Of a stretch of DNA of 64,000 nt, positions 1 through 9,507 are shown piece by piece. A program made the position numbers and the translations under genes. This DNA is from Actinoallomurus sp963850195 (GTDB lineage Bacteria; Actinomycetota; Actinomycetes; Streptosporangiales; Streptosporangiaceae). The stretch spans positions 1 to 64,000 of the forward strand of contig CAWKKD010000005.1 of NCBI GenBank assembly GCA_963850195.1, in the 5' to 3' direction. The first letter of the stretch is position 1. Every line of letters begins with the position of its first letter. The notes beneath the pieces are model-generated. The model ran no database searches. It was not told the origin of the DNA and worked only from the letters and a program-made list of their open reading frames with translations.

Positions 1-29
1 CCCCGCCGATCCCCGGCATCTGGTGTCCC
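1..29 (-). pseudogene. 3' fragment of tyrosine-type integrase cut by an IS
   Basis: Read on the minus strand these bases encode GHQMPGIGG. They match positions 20260-20287 at 27 of 28 bases, where the same peptide lies near the C-terminus of a larger integrase relic, just past the catalytic-domain HxxR/H-x-Tyr region. The match stops exactly where the IS end at 30 begins, so the integrase was interrupted and its 5' part is not found on the other side. The rest of the 3' end lies left of the window. This suggests a second integrase copy of the same family, at the left end of the element that fills 1-19973. Confidence 0.6.
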
Positions 30-939
30 TGTGCCGTGCCAGAACTCATCGTCGAGCTCTTACCTGGGCTTTCACGTGATCGTTAGGCGGCCCTTCGATA
101 CTCATGGATCAGGCCCGCGACGGTAGTACGGCGCTTGATCAAAGCCGTGACGTCGATCGGCTGGCCGGAATCGTGCAGCGGCGGTCTTTGGTCGCGGGAC
201 TGGTGAGCCCGATGGCCGTTGTAGTGCCGCTCGTAGTCGGTCAACACCCGCCGCAGGTGCTGTTCGCCGTAGATCAGCAGGTGGTCGAGACACTCGCGCC
301 GCAATGTGCCCACGAATCTTTCGGCGTAGGAGTTCGCCCGGGGCGATCGCGGTGGTGTTTTGATGATCCGTATCGCGCTGCTGGTAAGGACCTCGTCGAA
401 GACCCGGGAGAACTTTCCGTCGCGGTCTCTGATGAGGGATTTGAACCGATCAGCCCGTTCGCCCAGGTCCATCAGCAGGTTCCGTGCCTGCTGGGCGGTC
501 CAGGCTCCGGTTGGGTTGGTGGTGACGCCGAGGATGTGGATGCGGCGTGTTTCGATCTCCATGACGAAGAACACGTACAGGCGCCTGAGGAACACCGTGT
601 CTAGGTCCAATGCCGTTTGACCAGATGGCGGTGCCAGGCCAGCAGCGTGCCCGGCGTCACGATCCGATGGCTTCGCAGCCAGGCCGGCAGAACACGCGTG
701 AGCGCGGCCAGAATCGCCCGGTCAGCCCAGTCCGGTTTCGGCCGGGAGACCTGACGCCGCAGCACGAAGACCTCGTGGCGCAACACGAGGATTTCCAGGT
801 CCTTGGACGCCTCGCTCCGAGCGAGCAACATCAACCAGCCGATCAGGCGAACGAAGATCAAATACAGGAGTCGGAGGGACATGACCGATGAGGGTAGACG
901 CCCAGGTCAACCAGCCTGCACGAGTTCTGGCACGGCACA
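30..939. mobile_element. Internally deleted copy of the window's main IS family
   Basis: The ends form an imperfect inverted repeat: 29-47 is a perfect 19-bp reverse complement of 922-940, and 62-69 (acctgggc) pairs with 900-907. The ends start TGTGCCGTGCC, like the TGTGC ends of the copies at 4985-6242 and 14643-15879. At about 910 bp it is roughly 330 bp shorter than those, because the middle of the transposase is missing. No target duplication is visible. The left flank is an integrase relic and the right flank an IS630 relic, so its insertion sites have also been rearranged. Confidence 0.7.
83..882 (-). pseudogene. DDE (rve-type) transposase with internal deletion
   Basis: Two frames give the two ends of a transposase that is 359-365 aa in the intact relatives at 5015-6112 and 14718-15797. 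The N-terminal 93 residues (601-882) carry the conserved LEILVLRHEVFVLRRQ region and end at LLAWHRHLVKRHWT. The C-terminal part (83-610) resumes near DLDTVFLRRLYV and keeps the second Asp (RDRDGKF) and the catalytic Glu (YAERFVGTLRREC). About 100 residues in between, with the helix-turn-helix and first catalytic Asp, are deleted. It cannot be an active transposase. Confidence 0.85.
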
Positions 940-1938
940 GCATCCCGACACGGTGTCCAAGTGGCGTGGCCGGTTCGTCAAGTTGGGTCTGGATGGCTTG
1001 ATGGACGAAGACCGGCCGGGCCGGCCACCGTCGATCACCCTTGAGCAGGTGGAAGAGGTGGTGGTGGCGACGTTGGAGGAAACACCGAAGAACGCCACGC
1101 ATTGGTCGCGGACCTCGATGGCCAGGCGCAGCGGGCTGAGCAAGTCCACGATCGGGCGGATCTGGCGGGACTTCGGGCTCAAGCCGCACCGGAGCGAGAC
1201 CTTCAAGCTGTCCAGTGATCCGTTGCTGGTGGAAAGGTCGTCGACATCGTCGGTCTCTACCACGACCCGCCTGACAAAGCGGTAGTGCTGTGCGCCGAAG
1301 AAGTCCCAGATCCAGGCCCTGGATCGGTCACAGCCGGTGCTGCCGATGATGCCGGGCATGCCCGAGCGCCGCACCCATGACTACGCCCGCCACGGCACGG
1401 CACCACGACCTTGTTCGCCGCCTTCGACATCGCCGACGGGACCGTGATCGGCGAACTGCACCGCCAGCACCGCGCGACCGAGTTCAAAAAGTTCCTCATC
1501 ACCATCGACAAGGCCGTTCCGGCCGAGCTGGACATCCACCTGATCTGCGACAACTACGGCACCCACAAGACCCCCGCGATCAAGGCATGGCTGGCCCGCC
1601 ACCCCCGCTTCCACATGCATTTCACCCCGACCGGCTCGTCCTGGATCAACCAGGTCGAACGCTGGTTCGGGTTCCTGACCGACCAGATGATCCGCCGCGG
1701 TGCCCACAAGAGCGTGCAAGCCCTGGAGAACGACATCCGCGGTTGGGTCGCCGAATGGAACACCCATCCCCGACCGTTCGTGTGGACCAAGACCGCCGAA
1801 GAGATCCTCGAATCACTAGCACGATTTGCCGACGAATTTCAGGCGCATGACACTAGTCGCCTTCAACTATTACATGATGGTTTGCAGGCATACAGCGGCA
1901 GTTCGGAGCTGGCAAGGATAGGTTTCTTTTTAACGTGA
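940..1938 (+). pseudogene. IS630-family transposase relic, frameshifted
   Basis: The first frame (about 940-1230) gives the helix-turn-helix part, KWRGRFVKLGLDGL then DRPGRPPSI. After a frameshift near 1232 and another near 1290-1400, the frame 1411-1938 gives the DDE core: FAAFDIADGTVIGE, ICDNYGTHK, and FTPTGSSWINQVERWF with the catalytic Glu. The first ~40 residues are missing because the IS ending at 939 abuts the gene. Several independent shifts make it a dead copy. Residues past about 1850 are probably read-through beyond the original stop. Confidence 0.85.
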
Positions 1939-1985
1939 CGATGCGATGGCGGCGGGCCATCACGGCGAGTGTGGGGTGATGCGCG

Positions 1986-2420
1986 GTGGCTGGCAGCCGA
2001 CCTATCCCGGTTCGGGTAGACGGCGTTGAGATTGCGGTGGAGGCCGTCGGCCTGACCGGGACCGAGGATACCTCGGGTAGCCGGGTCTCGAAGGCGACCG
2101 GCGAGGTCACGGATGCGTTCAGCCGGGCGGAAGACGCGATTGTCGCGGTCGCCAGGTCGACGGCGGGAATGATCGAGCGGGCGGGGGCGGCAGCGCGGCC
2201 GAACCGGTTTGAAGTGGAGTTCGGGCTGAAGTTCTCCGCTTCCGGCGGGGTCATCATGGCGGGAGTTGCCGGTGAGGCCAGCTTGAAGGTGACCCTCTCC
2301 TACGACGTGGCGGCACAATCGGCAGCGCCTCCGGATGCCGGGGTGCCTGCTGACACCGCGCAGCCGACGGAGTCGCCTGCGCCAGGGCAGGAGGCTAGCG
2401 TTCCCGCTGGCTCGTCGTGA
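1986..2420 (+). CDS. Trypsin-co-occurring domain 1 (trypco1, CU044_2847-type) protein
   Basis: This 144-aa protein has the trypco1 pattern: an N-terminal strand pair (IPVRVDGVEIAVEAV), a helix around an AEDAIVAVARSTAGMIERA stretch, then RFEVEFGLKFSASGGVIMAG and a final LKVTLSYDV strand, followed by a disordered Pro/Ala tail. It has no signal peptide. Family members are small partners coded next to trypsin-like proteases in predicted conflict systems, and their biochemical role is unknown. The stop codon overlaps the ATG of the protease gene (TGATG at 2418-2422), so the two are translationally coupled. The start is GTG at 1986, and no strong RBS helps the choice. Confidence 0.75.
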   Translation: MAGSRPIPVRVDGVEIAVEAVGLTGTEDTSGSRVSKATGEVTDAFSRAEDAIVAVARSTAGMIERAGAAARPNRFEVEFGLKFSASGGVIMAGVAGEASLKVTLSYDVAAQSAAPPDAGVPADTAQPTESPAPGQEASVPAGSS

Positions 2421-4782
2421 TGGCCACGGCCGGGGCTGCGGGCGGGCCGGTGCCTGGATACCTGGGAAGGGTCCTGGATGAGGACGGAAGTCCGATAGGC
2501 ACATGCTTCCAGATCGTTCCTGGCGTGCTAGTCACGGCTTGGCATGTACTTAAGCGTCTTGGCAAGGCTGCCGTGGGCGCGCAGGTGGCGATCGATCCCC
2601 TGGCGGGCGGGGCTGCGGCCGAGGCGGCCGTGAAGCGGCTCGATAAGGCGCACGATTTGGCGGTGCTGGCCTGCGACATGCCGCTGGCGGCGTCAGCGGG
2701 GAACCTGGCCGCAACGGACCAGGTCGAGGCCCAGACCGACGTGACGGTGACCGGCCATGGCGTGGTTGAAGGGTCCGGGCGGGTGCTGCGGTCGCTACGG
2801 ACCATCGGGCGGTGGGCAGGACCCGTGATGTGGAGGACTCGCCGCCCGTCGCACGGATGACTGCAGAAGCGCTGCTGCCAGGTATGAGCGGCGCGCCAGT
2901 GATCCGCGACAGCGACGGCACGGTAGTGGGGGTGGTCTCGGGCCGGTACAACAGCGCGGACGGCTGGTTGGCCCAGACGGTATGGGTAACCAGGTCCGAG
3001 GATCTGGTTACCCTGCTAGACGGGCTGGACGGGATTGCCGACATCCAACTGCTGCGGCTGCCAGCGGCGGGCGCAGTCGACCCTGGCGTCCTCACCCGGT
3101 TACGCCCGGAGGCACACGGGCATTTCGGGCCACGCGCTAGGGACCTGCTCCCAGATGATCTGCCTGACCCACGTTCGGCTCGGTCGTTCGATGAGTTCGC
3201 GGGTCTGCTCAGACGGCTGAGAGAGCTTTCCGGGCTGTCGTACGAGACGCTGGGGCGCATGGCGCAGGCCCGGGCCATGGTTTTGAGCAGGTCAACGTTG
3301 AACGACGCGTTGATGACACCTGGCCGGCTACCGAAGATGCGACAACCCAGGCAGCTCATCGAAGGGTTCCTCGACCTGATCGAGATGCCTGAGGACGCGG
3401 CGCGGTTATGGCTCGATCGGTTCGACGAGTTGATGGCCGAATACAGCGGCAGTGCGCACGTGTCCCGACCGATCGATGATCCGGCGCCACATGTCGACAC
3501 GCAGACACCGCGACGGGCGACGGAGGAGTCTGAGGCACCGCTGGACGCTCCGCGTCGGTCGTTTCCTCCGGTCGACTTCGGTCCGGATCCTCTGGAGGTG
3601 GCAAGGCCGGGACCTGCCCTGTCCCCGGAGTCTGCCCCCGGGCCACTTCCCGAGCCCAACCGCTCCTTGTTCCAGCGCCGACCCACTACCCGACTTGGCG
3701 GTCACACTCGGAATGTCGGCCCTGATCGCGGCACGTTTATTCGCCGAGGTTCGCAGATAGCCGCGGGCCTCGTGCTAGTGCTGCTCGCGGGCTCGGCGGT
3801 TGTGTGGTGGGCCGGTCGCCAGCACAACTCGCCGGCTTCCGAGCCTGCGAAGCCGGGGCCGGGTGGGTTGGTGGATCTACGCAACCCGGTCGTGATCAGT
3901 CCGGCCGGGTCGCCAGGGCTCCGGTTGGGTGTGTGGCCAACGCGGGAGGGGAGTCCGGCCGCCATAGTCGAGCCTGGGACTGGTGACGGCGCGGTTGGGG
4001 TATGGGACTTCGTACCGTCGGACGCGAGCGTACCCGGGTTCCGGCAGTTGCGCGTGCACGGGACGATGCTGATGTGCCTCGAACCAGTGGACCCCGATAA
4101 GGACAGCGCGGGGACCAGAACGTGGGAGTGCCACGAGGATCAGTCACACCAGTGGACGGCCGTACGTGCCTCCGGCGGCACGTTCATGATCAGAAACGAG
4201 CAGACCGGGCATTGCCTAAAGGTCGCCGGGACACCTCTGGCGGGCACGGCGGTGCTGCACGCGCCATGTGAGCGGGCAACACGGTGGGAGATCAAACAGG
4301 CGCCTGCCTTGCCGACGGTCGAGCCGTTGCTCCTGCCGGATAAGCGAGGCATTCCCGGGCAGGGCGACAAGCAGTGCGCGATTCCTGACCGGAACCGGCT
4401 GGACGTCCAGGAGAACGACCTCGCCAGTGGTGCCGTCCAGGTCCCCAAGCCACGAGGATTCATCGGGTACGGGCCGACCGCCTACGTTCAGCTGTCGCAC
4501 GGCAACCGCCGTAGTGCCGGCGGACGCGAGGAGACCTTCTACTGGGCCGAGGGCATGACCCATGTCGATCCGGCCGACTTTCAGCTCGCTCTGCAATGGA
4601 CCAAGGTGCCCGGTGACAGTGATTGGCACACCTGCACGACAAAGGTAGCGAAAGGGATGACGGTCGAGAATACGCCGGCGATCTACAAGAGAGGCCCGCA
4701 CGATCCATGGTTCCGGGCCTGTTTCATTTACCGGCCGCACGGGCTGGGTGTGCCGAGCGTTCAGTGCACGGACCGGTATTAA
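2420..4782 (+). pseudogene. Trypsin-like protease / TM / ricin-type lectin protein, split by one frameshift
   Basis: The first frame (2420-2830) carries the N-terminal trypsin lobe with the His (VTAWHVL) and Asp (DLAVL). The frame used from about 2830 to 4782 carries the Ser motif (GMSGAPVIRD). Joining them at GPVM/VEDSPP needs one base restored, which gives about 787 aa. After the protease come a helical, HTH-like segment (about 3187-3440), a Pro-rich linker, one membrane span (about 3750-3820, AAGLVLVLLAGSAVVWW) and an external ricin B-like domain (CLEP, QWT, GHCLKV, WEIK) with a Cys-containing tail. The layout suggests an internal protease linked to an outside sensor. The shift could be decay or a sequencing error. 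Confidence 0.7.
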
Positions 4783-4984
4783 GGAAGTCGCAACCGGGCG
4801 GGCCGTGACACCGAGGACCTGGCCTGTCGGGTGTGGGTTGTGGGTTGTGGGGGCTCGAATACCTCGGTCAGGAGCACTCCCTCTCGCCCATCCCTGTCAA
4901 GACCGGCAGTATCGAGGCACGCCTTCTCCTGTTCCACGCGACCGCAGCAGACCGGGCTCACGCCGCCTTCATCCACGATGACCC

Positions 4985-6242
4985 TGTGCATGCCGAAAAC
5001 CTCATCCATGCAGGTCAAGCGGCATGCTCGTACTCGTTGAGGATTCCGCCCAGGCGTTGACGTCGTCGCACGTTCAGGCAAGTGATTCGGTCAGGATCGG
5101 TGATCGGTGGAGGCAGCGAATGAAGCGGGCGGGCGTTCGCGATGCCCTGATGAGGTCGATGCTCGTTGAAGAAGCCTTCGAACTCGCGCAGCGCATGAAG
5201 CAAGTGGCCGTGGTTCCAGATCAACGTCCGGTCGAGGAGTTCACGACGGCAGGTCTGCACCCACCGCTCCATGATCGCATTCATTCTCGGCATCCGGACT
5301 CCGGTCAGCACGACCTCGAGACCAGCATCGGCCAGGACGGCGTCGAAGACTGCGGGGAACCTGCCGTCTCGGTCGCGGATCAGGAACCGTGCTCGGCATC
5401 CGGCGTCTCCCAGGTCCATGACCAAGTTCCTTGCGGCCCGGGCCACCCAGGACGCGGTCGGGTGTGCGGTCGCGCCCATAATGCGGATCCGGCGGGTGCG
5501 GTGCTCGATCACCGCCAGCACGTACATCCGCGCCCCGGACAGGGTGACGGTCTCCAGAAAGTCGCACGCCAGCAGCGCGTCGGACTGGGAACGCAAGAAC
5601 GCGGCCCAGGTGGTGCAGGCCCTTTCTGGTGCCGGGTCGATCCCGGCGTTCTTGAGGATCTCCCACACCGTCGACGCGGCGACCTTCACCCCCAGCACGA
5701 GCAGTTCCCCGTGCACGCGCCGGTATCCCCAGCCGGGGTTCTCCCGGACCATACGCAGCACCAGGACGCGGATGGAACGCACGGTCGGCGGACGGCCCGG
5801 CCGCTTCGGCTTGGACCGGGCAGCGTGCCGACCCGCGATCAGGTCACGATGCCAGCGCAGCACTGTGTCCGGGCATACCAGCAGCCGCAGCCGACGCAGC
5901 ACCTCCGGCCGCACACGGTGGACCAGCGCCGCCAGGATCGCCCGGTCGGACAAGGTGAACCGCACCTTCTTCCCACCCAGCTGACGTTCCAGCACGGCGA
6001 TCTGATGCCGCAGCGCCAGGATTTCGACGTCCTTGTCCCTATCGCCCACCGGAAGAAGACGCAGCACCGCGAACGTGTTCGTCACCGTCAAGTACGCCAG
6101 TCGCAACAACACAGCCGGCCATCATGCCGCGGCGGCCACCTTCCACGCAGGCGCTCCGAAGTGAACAACCACCACCACGCCCGGACCCAACGATCAACCT
6201 CCACCCCTCCCACCTGTATGGATGAGGTTTTCGGCAGGCACA
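4985..6242. mobile_element. Complete 1,258-bp IS with 32-bp terminal inverted repeats
   Basis: The sequence at 4985-5016 and the reverse complement of 6211-6242 agree at 29 of 32 bases; both contain TGCCGAAAACCTCATCCAT. The single transposase gene fills the interval. No target-site duplication could be recognised, which may reflect insertion into another IS copy and later loss. This is one of two copies here with an intact transposase, so it is a candidate active element. Confidence 0.85.
5015..6112 (-). CDS. Transposase, rve-type DDE family (IS3/IS481-like)
   Basis: The 365-aa protein is full length for this family. It has an N-terminal hydrophobic start, a LEILALRHQIAVLERQ helix, an HTH_21-like segment (RENPGWGYRRVHGEL, STVWEILKNAGIDPAP), and an integrase core with the first Asp in LLACDFLETV, the second in RDRDGRF and the Glu in NAIMERWVQTCRREL. 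The C-terminal LGGILNEYEHAA is typical of all copies in this window. It should catalyse cut or copy transposition of the element whose inverted repeats flank it. No frameshift is visible, so it may be functional. Confidence 0.9.
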   Translation of the reverse strand: MLLRLAYLTVTNTFAVLRLLPVGDRDKDVEILALRHQIAVLERQLGGKKVRFTLSDRAILAALVHRVRPEVLRRLRLLVCPDTVLRWHRDLIAGRHAARSKPKRPGRPPTVRSIRVLVLRMVRENPGWGYRRVHGELLVLGVKVAASTVWEILKNAGIDPAPERACTTWAAFLRSQSDALLACDFLETVTLSGARMYVLAVIEHRTRRIRIMGATAHPTASWVARAARNLVMDLGDAGCRARFLIRDRDGRFPAVFDAVLADAGLEVVLTGVRMPRMNAIMERWVQTCRRELLDRTLIWNHGHLLHALREFEGFFNEHRPHQGIANARPLHSLPPPITDPDRITCLNVRRRQRLGGILNEYEHAA

Positions 6243-6306
6243 GCGTCAGCAGAGCGAGCCAGCCGAGTAAGCGGACGAAGGCGAGACAAAGCAGCCGGAG
6301 CGCCAC
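6243..6306 (-). pseudogene. N-terminal stub of a second transposase
   Basis: The minus strand reads ALRLLCLAFVRLLGWLALLTL, equivalent to the first ~20 residues of the IS-family transposases (compare SLRLLYLIFVRLIGWLMLL at the start of the 601-882 fragment). The reading is cut at 6242 by the inner IS, whose terminal repeat then continues the open frame by chance. This stub is the evidence that 4985-6242 inserted into another copy. Confidence 0.7.
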
Positions 6307-6445
6307 AAGACTCGATCCTGCACGTCACGGGCACCGCCCACCTACGGAACAGGAAACCCCAGGTCACGACTGGTGGTTGAGTCTCCGGCACCTACACGAA
6401 CCCGGCGATCCTTCTCGACGTCGTCCGGCGTGCTCCGCGCACGCG

Positions 6446-8035
6446 TCAGAGCACCTGGTCCATGTGCTCGATCACCCTCAGGGCGCACTCGGGCCGCATC
6501 AGCCGCAGGAAGCCTGAGGCCCGCGCCGGATCGGCCTGCAGGATCACGGCGGCTCGGGCCGCGTCCATCAGGTCGAGCGCCGGCCCGACCCGATCGCGCG
6601 GCAAGCCGCGCAGCACCATCGCGGCCCTGCCCAGGTTGACGGACATGCGATCCAATATCTCCGCGACCCGGCCGGGGCTCATCACGGCCAGGACGGCCGT
6701 GATCCGCTGCCGTCCGTACGGCTCCGTCAGCGCAATGACCTGCTCGGCCGCCGCGCTGTCCAACAGCCGGGCGGCGCTCTTCGGAGACAGGGCCTCCATG
6801 AGCCGTACGGTCCGCGGTTCCCGGGCCGAAAGCGCCGAAATGATCGCGGCCGCCGACGACTTCGGCACCTGGCCGACCAGCCGCGCTCCGTGCTCGGCCG
6901 TCAGGCCCAGCAGCAGGGTGATCACGGCGGCCGGCTTCGTGTGGCGCAGCAGCTCGACGGCGAACGGATCGTCCATCTCCTTGATCACCGCGTTCGCGCC
7001 ATTCGGATTCTTCGCCGCCACGCGCCCGAGTATCGGCGCGGCCCGTCGCGGTCCCAGTTTGCGGAGAACCGCGACGGCCTGTTTCGGGCTGAGCGCCGCG
7101 ATCTCCGCGAAGCCCATGGACGGCGGCAGCGTCGTGGTGTCCTGCCGTCCTGTATCGTCCAAGTCCGTGTCAGTGTCCTCGGTGGTGCGCTCGTCCCCGC
7201 CCTGACTGGTGCGTTCGGCCTTCCCTGCCTCGATCACCTGGCGGAGCATGGCGCCCGTCTCGTCCGGGTTCGGGCGCTGCTCCGGATCCTTCTCCAGCAA
7301 GCGCGTCAGCACACCGGCGAGCTGGCGGGCGTGTTCCAACGGGTCGGGGGCATCATCGTGGATCGCCCGGTAGATCTGGAGGGTGTTCTCCCGCTGGAAT
7401 GGGAGACGCCGCTCCACCGCCTCGTAGAGGGTCACCCCCAGCGACCACAGGTCGGACGCGGGCCCGATCGTCGTACGGTCGAACCGTTCGGGTGCGACGT
7501 ATGCGAGCGTTCCGACGACGTTTCCCCGCGTCGTCAGTTCGTGACCTTCCATCGCGGCGTTGCCGAAGTCCACGAGGCAGATGCGTGACCGCAGCGACCC
7601 GGCGGTGTCCTTGATGAGGATATTCGCGGGCTTGACGTCGCGGTGGAGGACGCCGCGGTCGTGGGCGACCTTGAGGGCGTCGAGCACGGTCAGGCCGATC
7701 TCGGCCACCCTCCGTTCGGTCAGCTTGGCCGGCCGTTTTTTGATCCAGTCATCGAGCGAGTGCCCCTCGACGTAGTCCATCACGATCAACGGGCCATCGT
7801 CGCCCTCGACGAGTTCGATGACACGGACGATGTTCGGGTGGCTGAGCCGGGAGAGGGCGCGGGCCTCCCGCAGCACGCGGGCGTTGGACACCGCCGGATT
7901 CTGGCTTCCCAGGCGCATGCGCTTGATAGCGACGTTGCGCTGGAGAAGGGTGTCCCAGGCAAGCCAGACGCTGCCCATGCCGCCTTCACCGAGCCTGCGG
8001 ACCACCTCGTAGCGCTCGGAGCTGGAGCTGGTCAC
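6446..8035 (-). CDS. Ser/Thr protein kinase with MgtE-N-like C-terminal repeats
   Basis: This is a soluble 529-aa kinase. Residues 10-270 form a Hanks-type domain: GEGGMGSVW loop (16-24), Lys38 in VAIKR, HRDVKPANI (131-139), DFG at 156-158 and an APERFD segment. A linker of Asp/Thr and Pro follows, then residues ~310-529 hold repeated short helical units (LSPKQAVAVLRKL, AAAIISALS, MSPGRVAEILDRM, DAARAAVILQ) like the MgtE N-terminal or FliG-type superhelix. There is no PASTA domain or membrane span, unusual for actinobacterial kinases. GTG at 8035 follows GGAGG. It lies 44 bp downstream of the DUF4407 gene in one transcription unit and probably phosphorylates partners in the divergent GTPase locus. 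Confidence 0.88.
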   Translation of the reverse strand: MTSSSSERYEVVRRLGEGGMGSVWLAWDTLLQRNVAIKRMRLGSQNPAVSNARVLREARALSRLSHPNIVRVIELVEGDDGPLIVMDYVEGHSLDDWIKKRPAKLTERRVAEIGLTVLDALKVAHDRGVLHRDVKPANILIKDTAGSLRSRICLVDFGNAAMEGHELTTRGNVVGTLAYVAPERFDRTTIGPASDLWSLGVTLYEAVERRLPFQRENTLQIYRAIHDDAPDPLEHARQLAGVLTRLLEKDPEQRPNPDETGAMLRQVIEAGKAERTSQGGDERTTEDTDTDLDDTGRQDTTTLPPSMGFAEIAALSPKQAVAVLRKLGPRRAAPILGRVAAKNPNGANAVIKEMDDPFAVELLRHTKPAAVITLLLGLTAEHGARLVGQVPKSSAAAIISALSAREPRTVRLMEALSPKSAARLLDSAAAEQVIALTEPYGRQRITAVLAVMSPGRVAEILDRMSVNLGRAAMVLRGLPRDRVGPALDLMDAARAAVILQADPARASGFLRLMRPECALRVIEHMDQVL

Positions 8036-8079
8036 GCGTGATACCTCCGGAGTCGTCGTCGTGCATGCTGGCCTCTGGT

Positions 8080-9507
8080 TCAGCCCTCCTCGTCAAAGTC
8101 CAGCAGATCGTCGACTGGTGCGTTCCTAGGTTGCCGAGCGCCGTTCGTGGGCGGGGGCTCGGGGGCCGGCGCGCCGTCGTAACCGGGGCCACCGTTCGGG
8201 GGCCCGAAGACGGTGCCGTCGGGCATCTGCCGGAGCTCGTCGTCGTCCCACATGAAGGCGCCCTCGTCGCCGGCCTCGTCGATGTTCTCCGTGTCGCCGT
8301 CCGAAGGGAGCCGACGGGTACGGGCGTGCGCGTCGTCCTCACCGGGGGGACCCCAGATGCCGTCGATCACACTCCGGGCCTCCCCCTCGCCGCGCCGGTT
8401 CCGTGTCTTGATGCGGAGGAGGGCCTCTTCCGTCTCGACCGCCTCGGCCTCCGCCTGCAGCTTCTCGTAGCTGTTCATCGGGCCGAGAGTGAGCAGCAGT
8501 TTGACGAGCACCGGCAGGCACTCGATGGTGGTGATGAGCAGCAGCAGAAGCAGCCGCGCGGTGTTCAACGTGCTGTCCTCCGCCGACACCTGGTCCAGTG
8601 CCTTGAGCCGCAGGAGCAGCCCGGCGGAGCCGCGGTTCTTGGCGTCGAAGGTCTGCTGCAGGGCGTCCTGCTGGTCGGTGAACGTCTTGAGCTGGCTCTC
8701 CACCTGCGGCAAGGTCGTCTTGGCGTCGCTGGCCCGCCGCGCCCGGCTGGCTTGGTCGTTGGCGGTGAGCTGCTTCTTCCGGTCCTCGATCTGCCGGTTG
8801 AGGCTGTCGACCTGCCGCTGATCCGTACGGTACGTCTGCTCGTCCGCCCGTGCCACCGGACCGCTACCGGTCGGCTTGCACGGCCCGTAGAGCTGGCACT
8901 GCCAATCCTTGAGCGCCTTGTCCCTGTTCGGCTGCGCCTTCGTGAGCTGGGACCGCAGGCCGACGATCTTGGGGTCGGTCTCGGGGTTCTCCGGCACGTC
9001 GCCACCGCTCTGGATGATCTTTTCCAACGAGTCACGCTCGGCGGTGAGCCGGGCGACGGTCGCGCCCACCGCACCGGTCTGCTGCTGTCGCCGGAACGCG
9101 TCCGCGTCGTGTTGCCGGATCTCCACCACCTTCGCCTCGATCTCCGGGCGGAAGATCTGCAGCACGAGTGGCGTGGAGATGACGACACCGAACAACAGGG
9201 CCAGCATCAGACGAGGCCCCGCCATGTAGAGGTTCTGCCATGGCTTGTCACGCCGCTGGATCGACACCACCAACCATCGATCGAGCTGCATGATGCCCAT
9301 CGACCAAGCCGCTCCCGCCAGGATCGCCAGTGGCTGGAAGACGTCCAGCGTTGTGTTCAGCGCGAAGGTCATCGAAACACCGGCGAGCGTCGCGGTAAAG
9401 AAAATCGCGGCGCCCACACCCTCGTATTTGGCGCGGTCCCCACGCGCCTCGTCCAGCAAATCGGTACGGACACCGGAAAGCCAAATCAGCAATCTTCTCA
9501 CAATCAC
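8080..9507 (-). CDS. DUF4407 membrane protein
   Basis: The 475-aa protein has three membrane spans near the N-terminus (about residues 32-50, 59-76 and 96-118, with the conserved MQLDRWLV between), a long charged coiled-coil region (about 125-315, many RQQQ, LEKII, LTKAQ, DRKKQL stretches), a fourth hydrophobic segment (about 318-345, LLLLLLITTIECLPVL) and an acidic cytoplasmic tail. This is the DUF4407 architecture. GTG at 9507 follows GGGAG; GTG at 9501 is an alternative. It is co-transcribed with the kinase and divergent from the vWA/GTPase genes, so it may anchor that complex at the membrane. That role is inferred from context. Confidence 0.82.
   Translation of the reverse strand: MIVRRLLIWLSGVRTDLLDEARGDRAKYEGVGAAIFFTATLAGVSMTFALNTTLDVFQPLAILAGAAWSMGIMQLDRWLVVSIQRRDKPWQNLYMAGPRLMLALLFGVVISTPLVLQIFRPEIEAKVVEIRQHDADAFRRQQQTGAVGATVARLTAERDSLEKIIQSGGDVPENPETDPKIVGLRSQLTKAQPNRDKALKDWQCQLYGPCKPTGSGPVARADEQTYRTDQRQVDSLNRQIEDRKKQLTANDQASRARRASDAKTTLPQVESQLKTFTDQQDALQQTFDAKNRGSAGLLLRLKALDQVSAEDSTLNTARLLLLLLITTIECLPVLVKLLLTLGPMNSYEKLQAEAEAVETEEALLRIKTRNRRGEGEARSVIDGIWGPPGEDDAHARTRRLPSDGDTENIDEAGDEGAFMWDDDELRQMPDGTVFGPPNGGPGYDGAPAPEPPPTNGARQPRNAPVDDLLDFDEEG

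Larger units (their letters stand above)
4846..6396. mobile_element. Outer IS copy, disrupted by a nested IS of the same family
   Basis: The left end at 4846 (TGTGGGGGCTCGAATACCTC) resembles the end at 38378 (TGTGGGGCTCGAAAACCTC). The right end read inward from 6396 is TGTAGGTGCCGGAGACTC with GACCTGGGG further in, matching the end at 23350. Between 6243 and 6306 only the first ~20 residues of its transposase survive, and the rest was replaced by the inner IS at 4985-6242. Coordinates of the outer ends are good to a few bases. Confidence 0.55.

Noticed and set aside
2795..2840. Programmed ribosomal frameshift in the protease gene
   Set aside because: No slippery heptamer or strong downstream structure is evident. 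Simple base loss is more likely.
4985..6242. Target-site duplication around the complete IS
   Set aside because: The flanking bases (GATGACCC and GCGTCAGC) do not match, so none is claimed.
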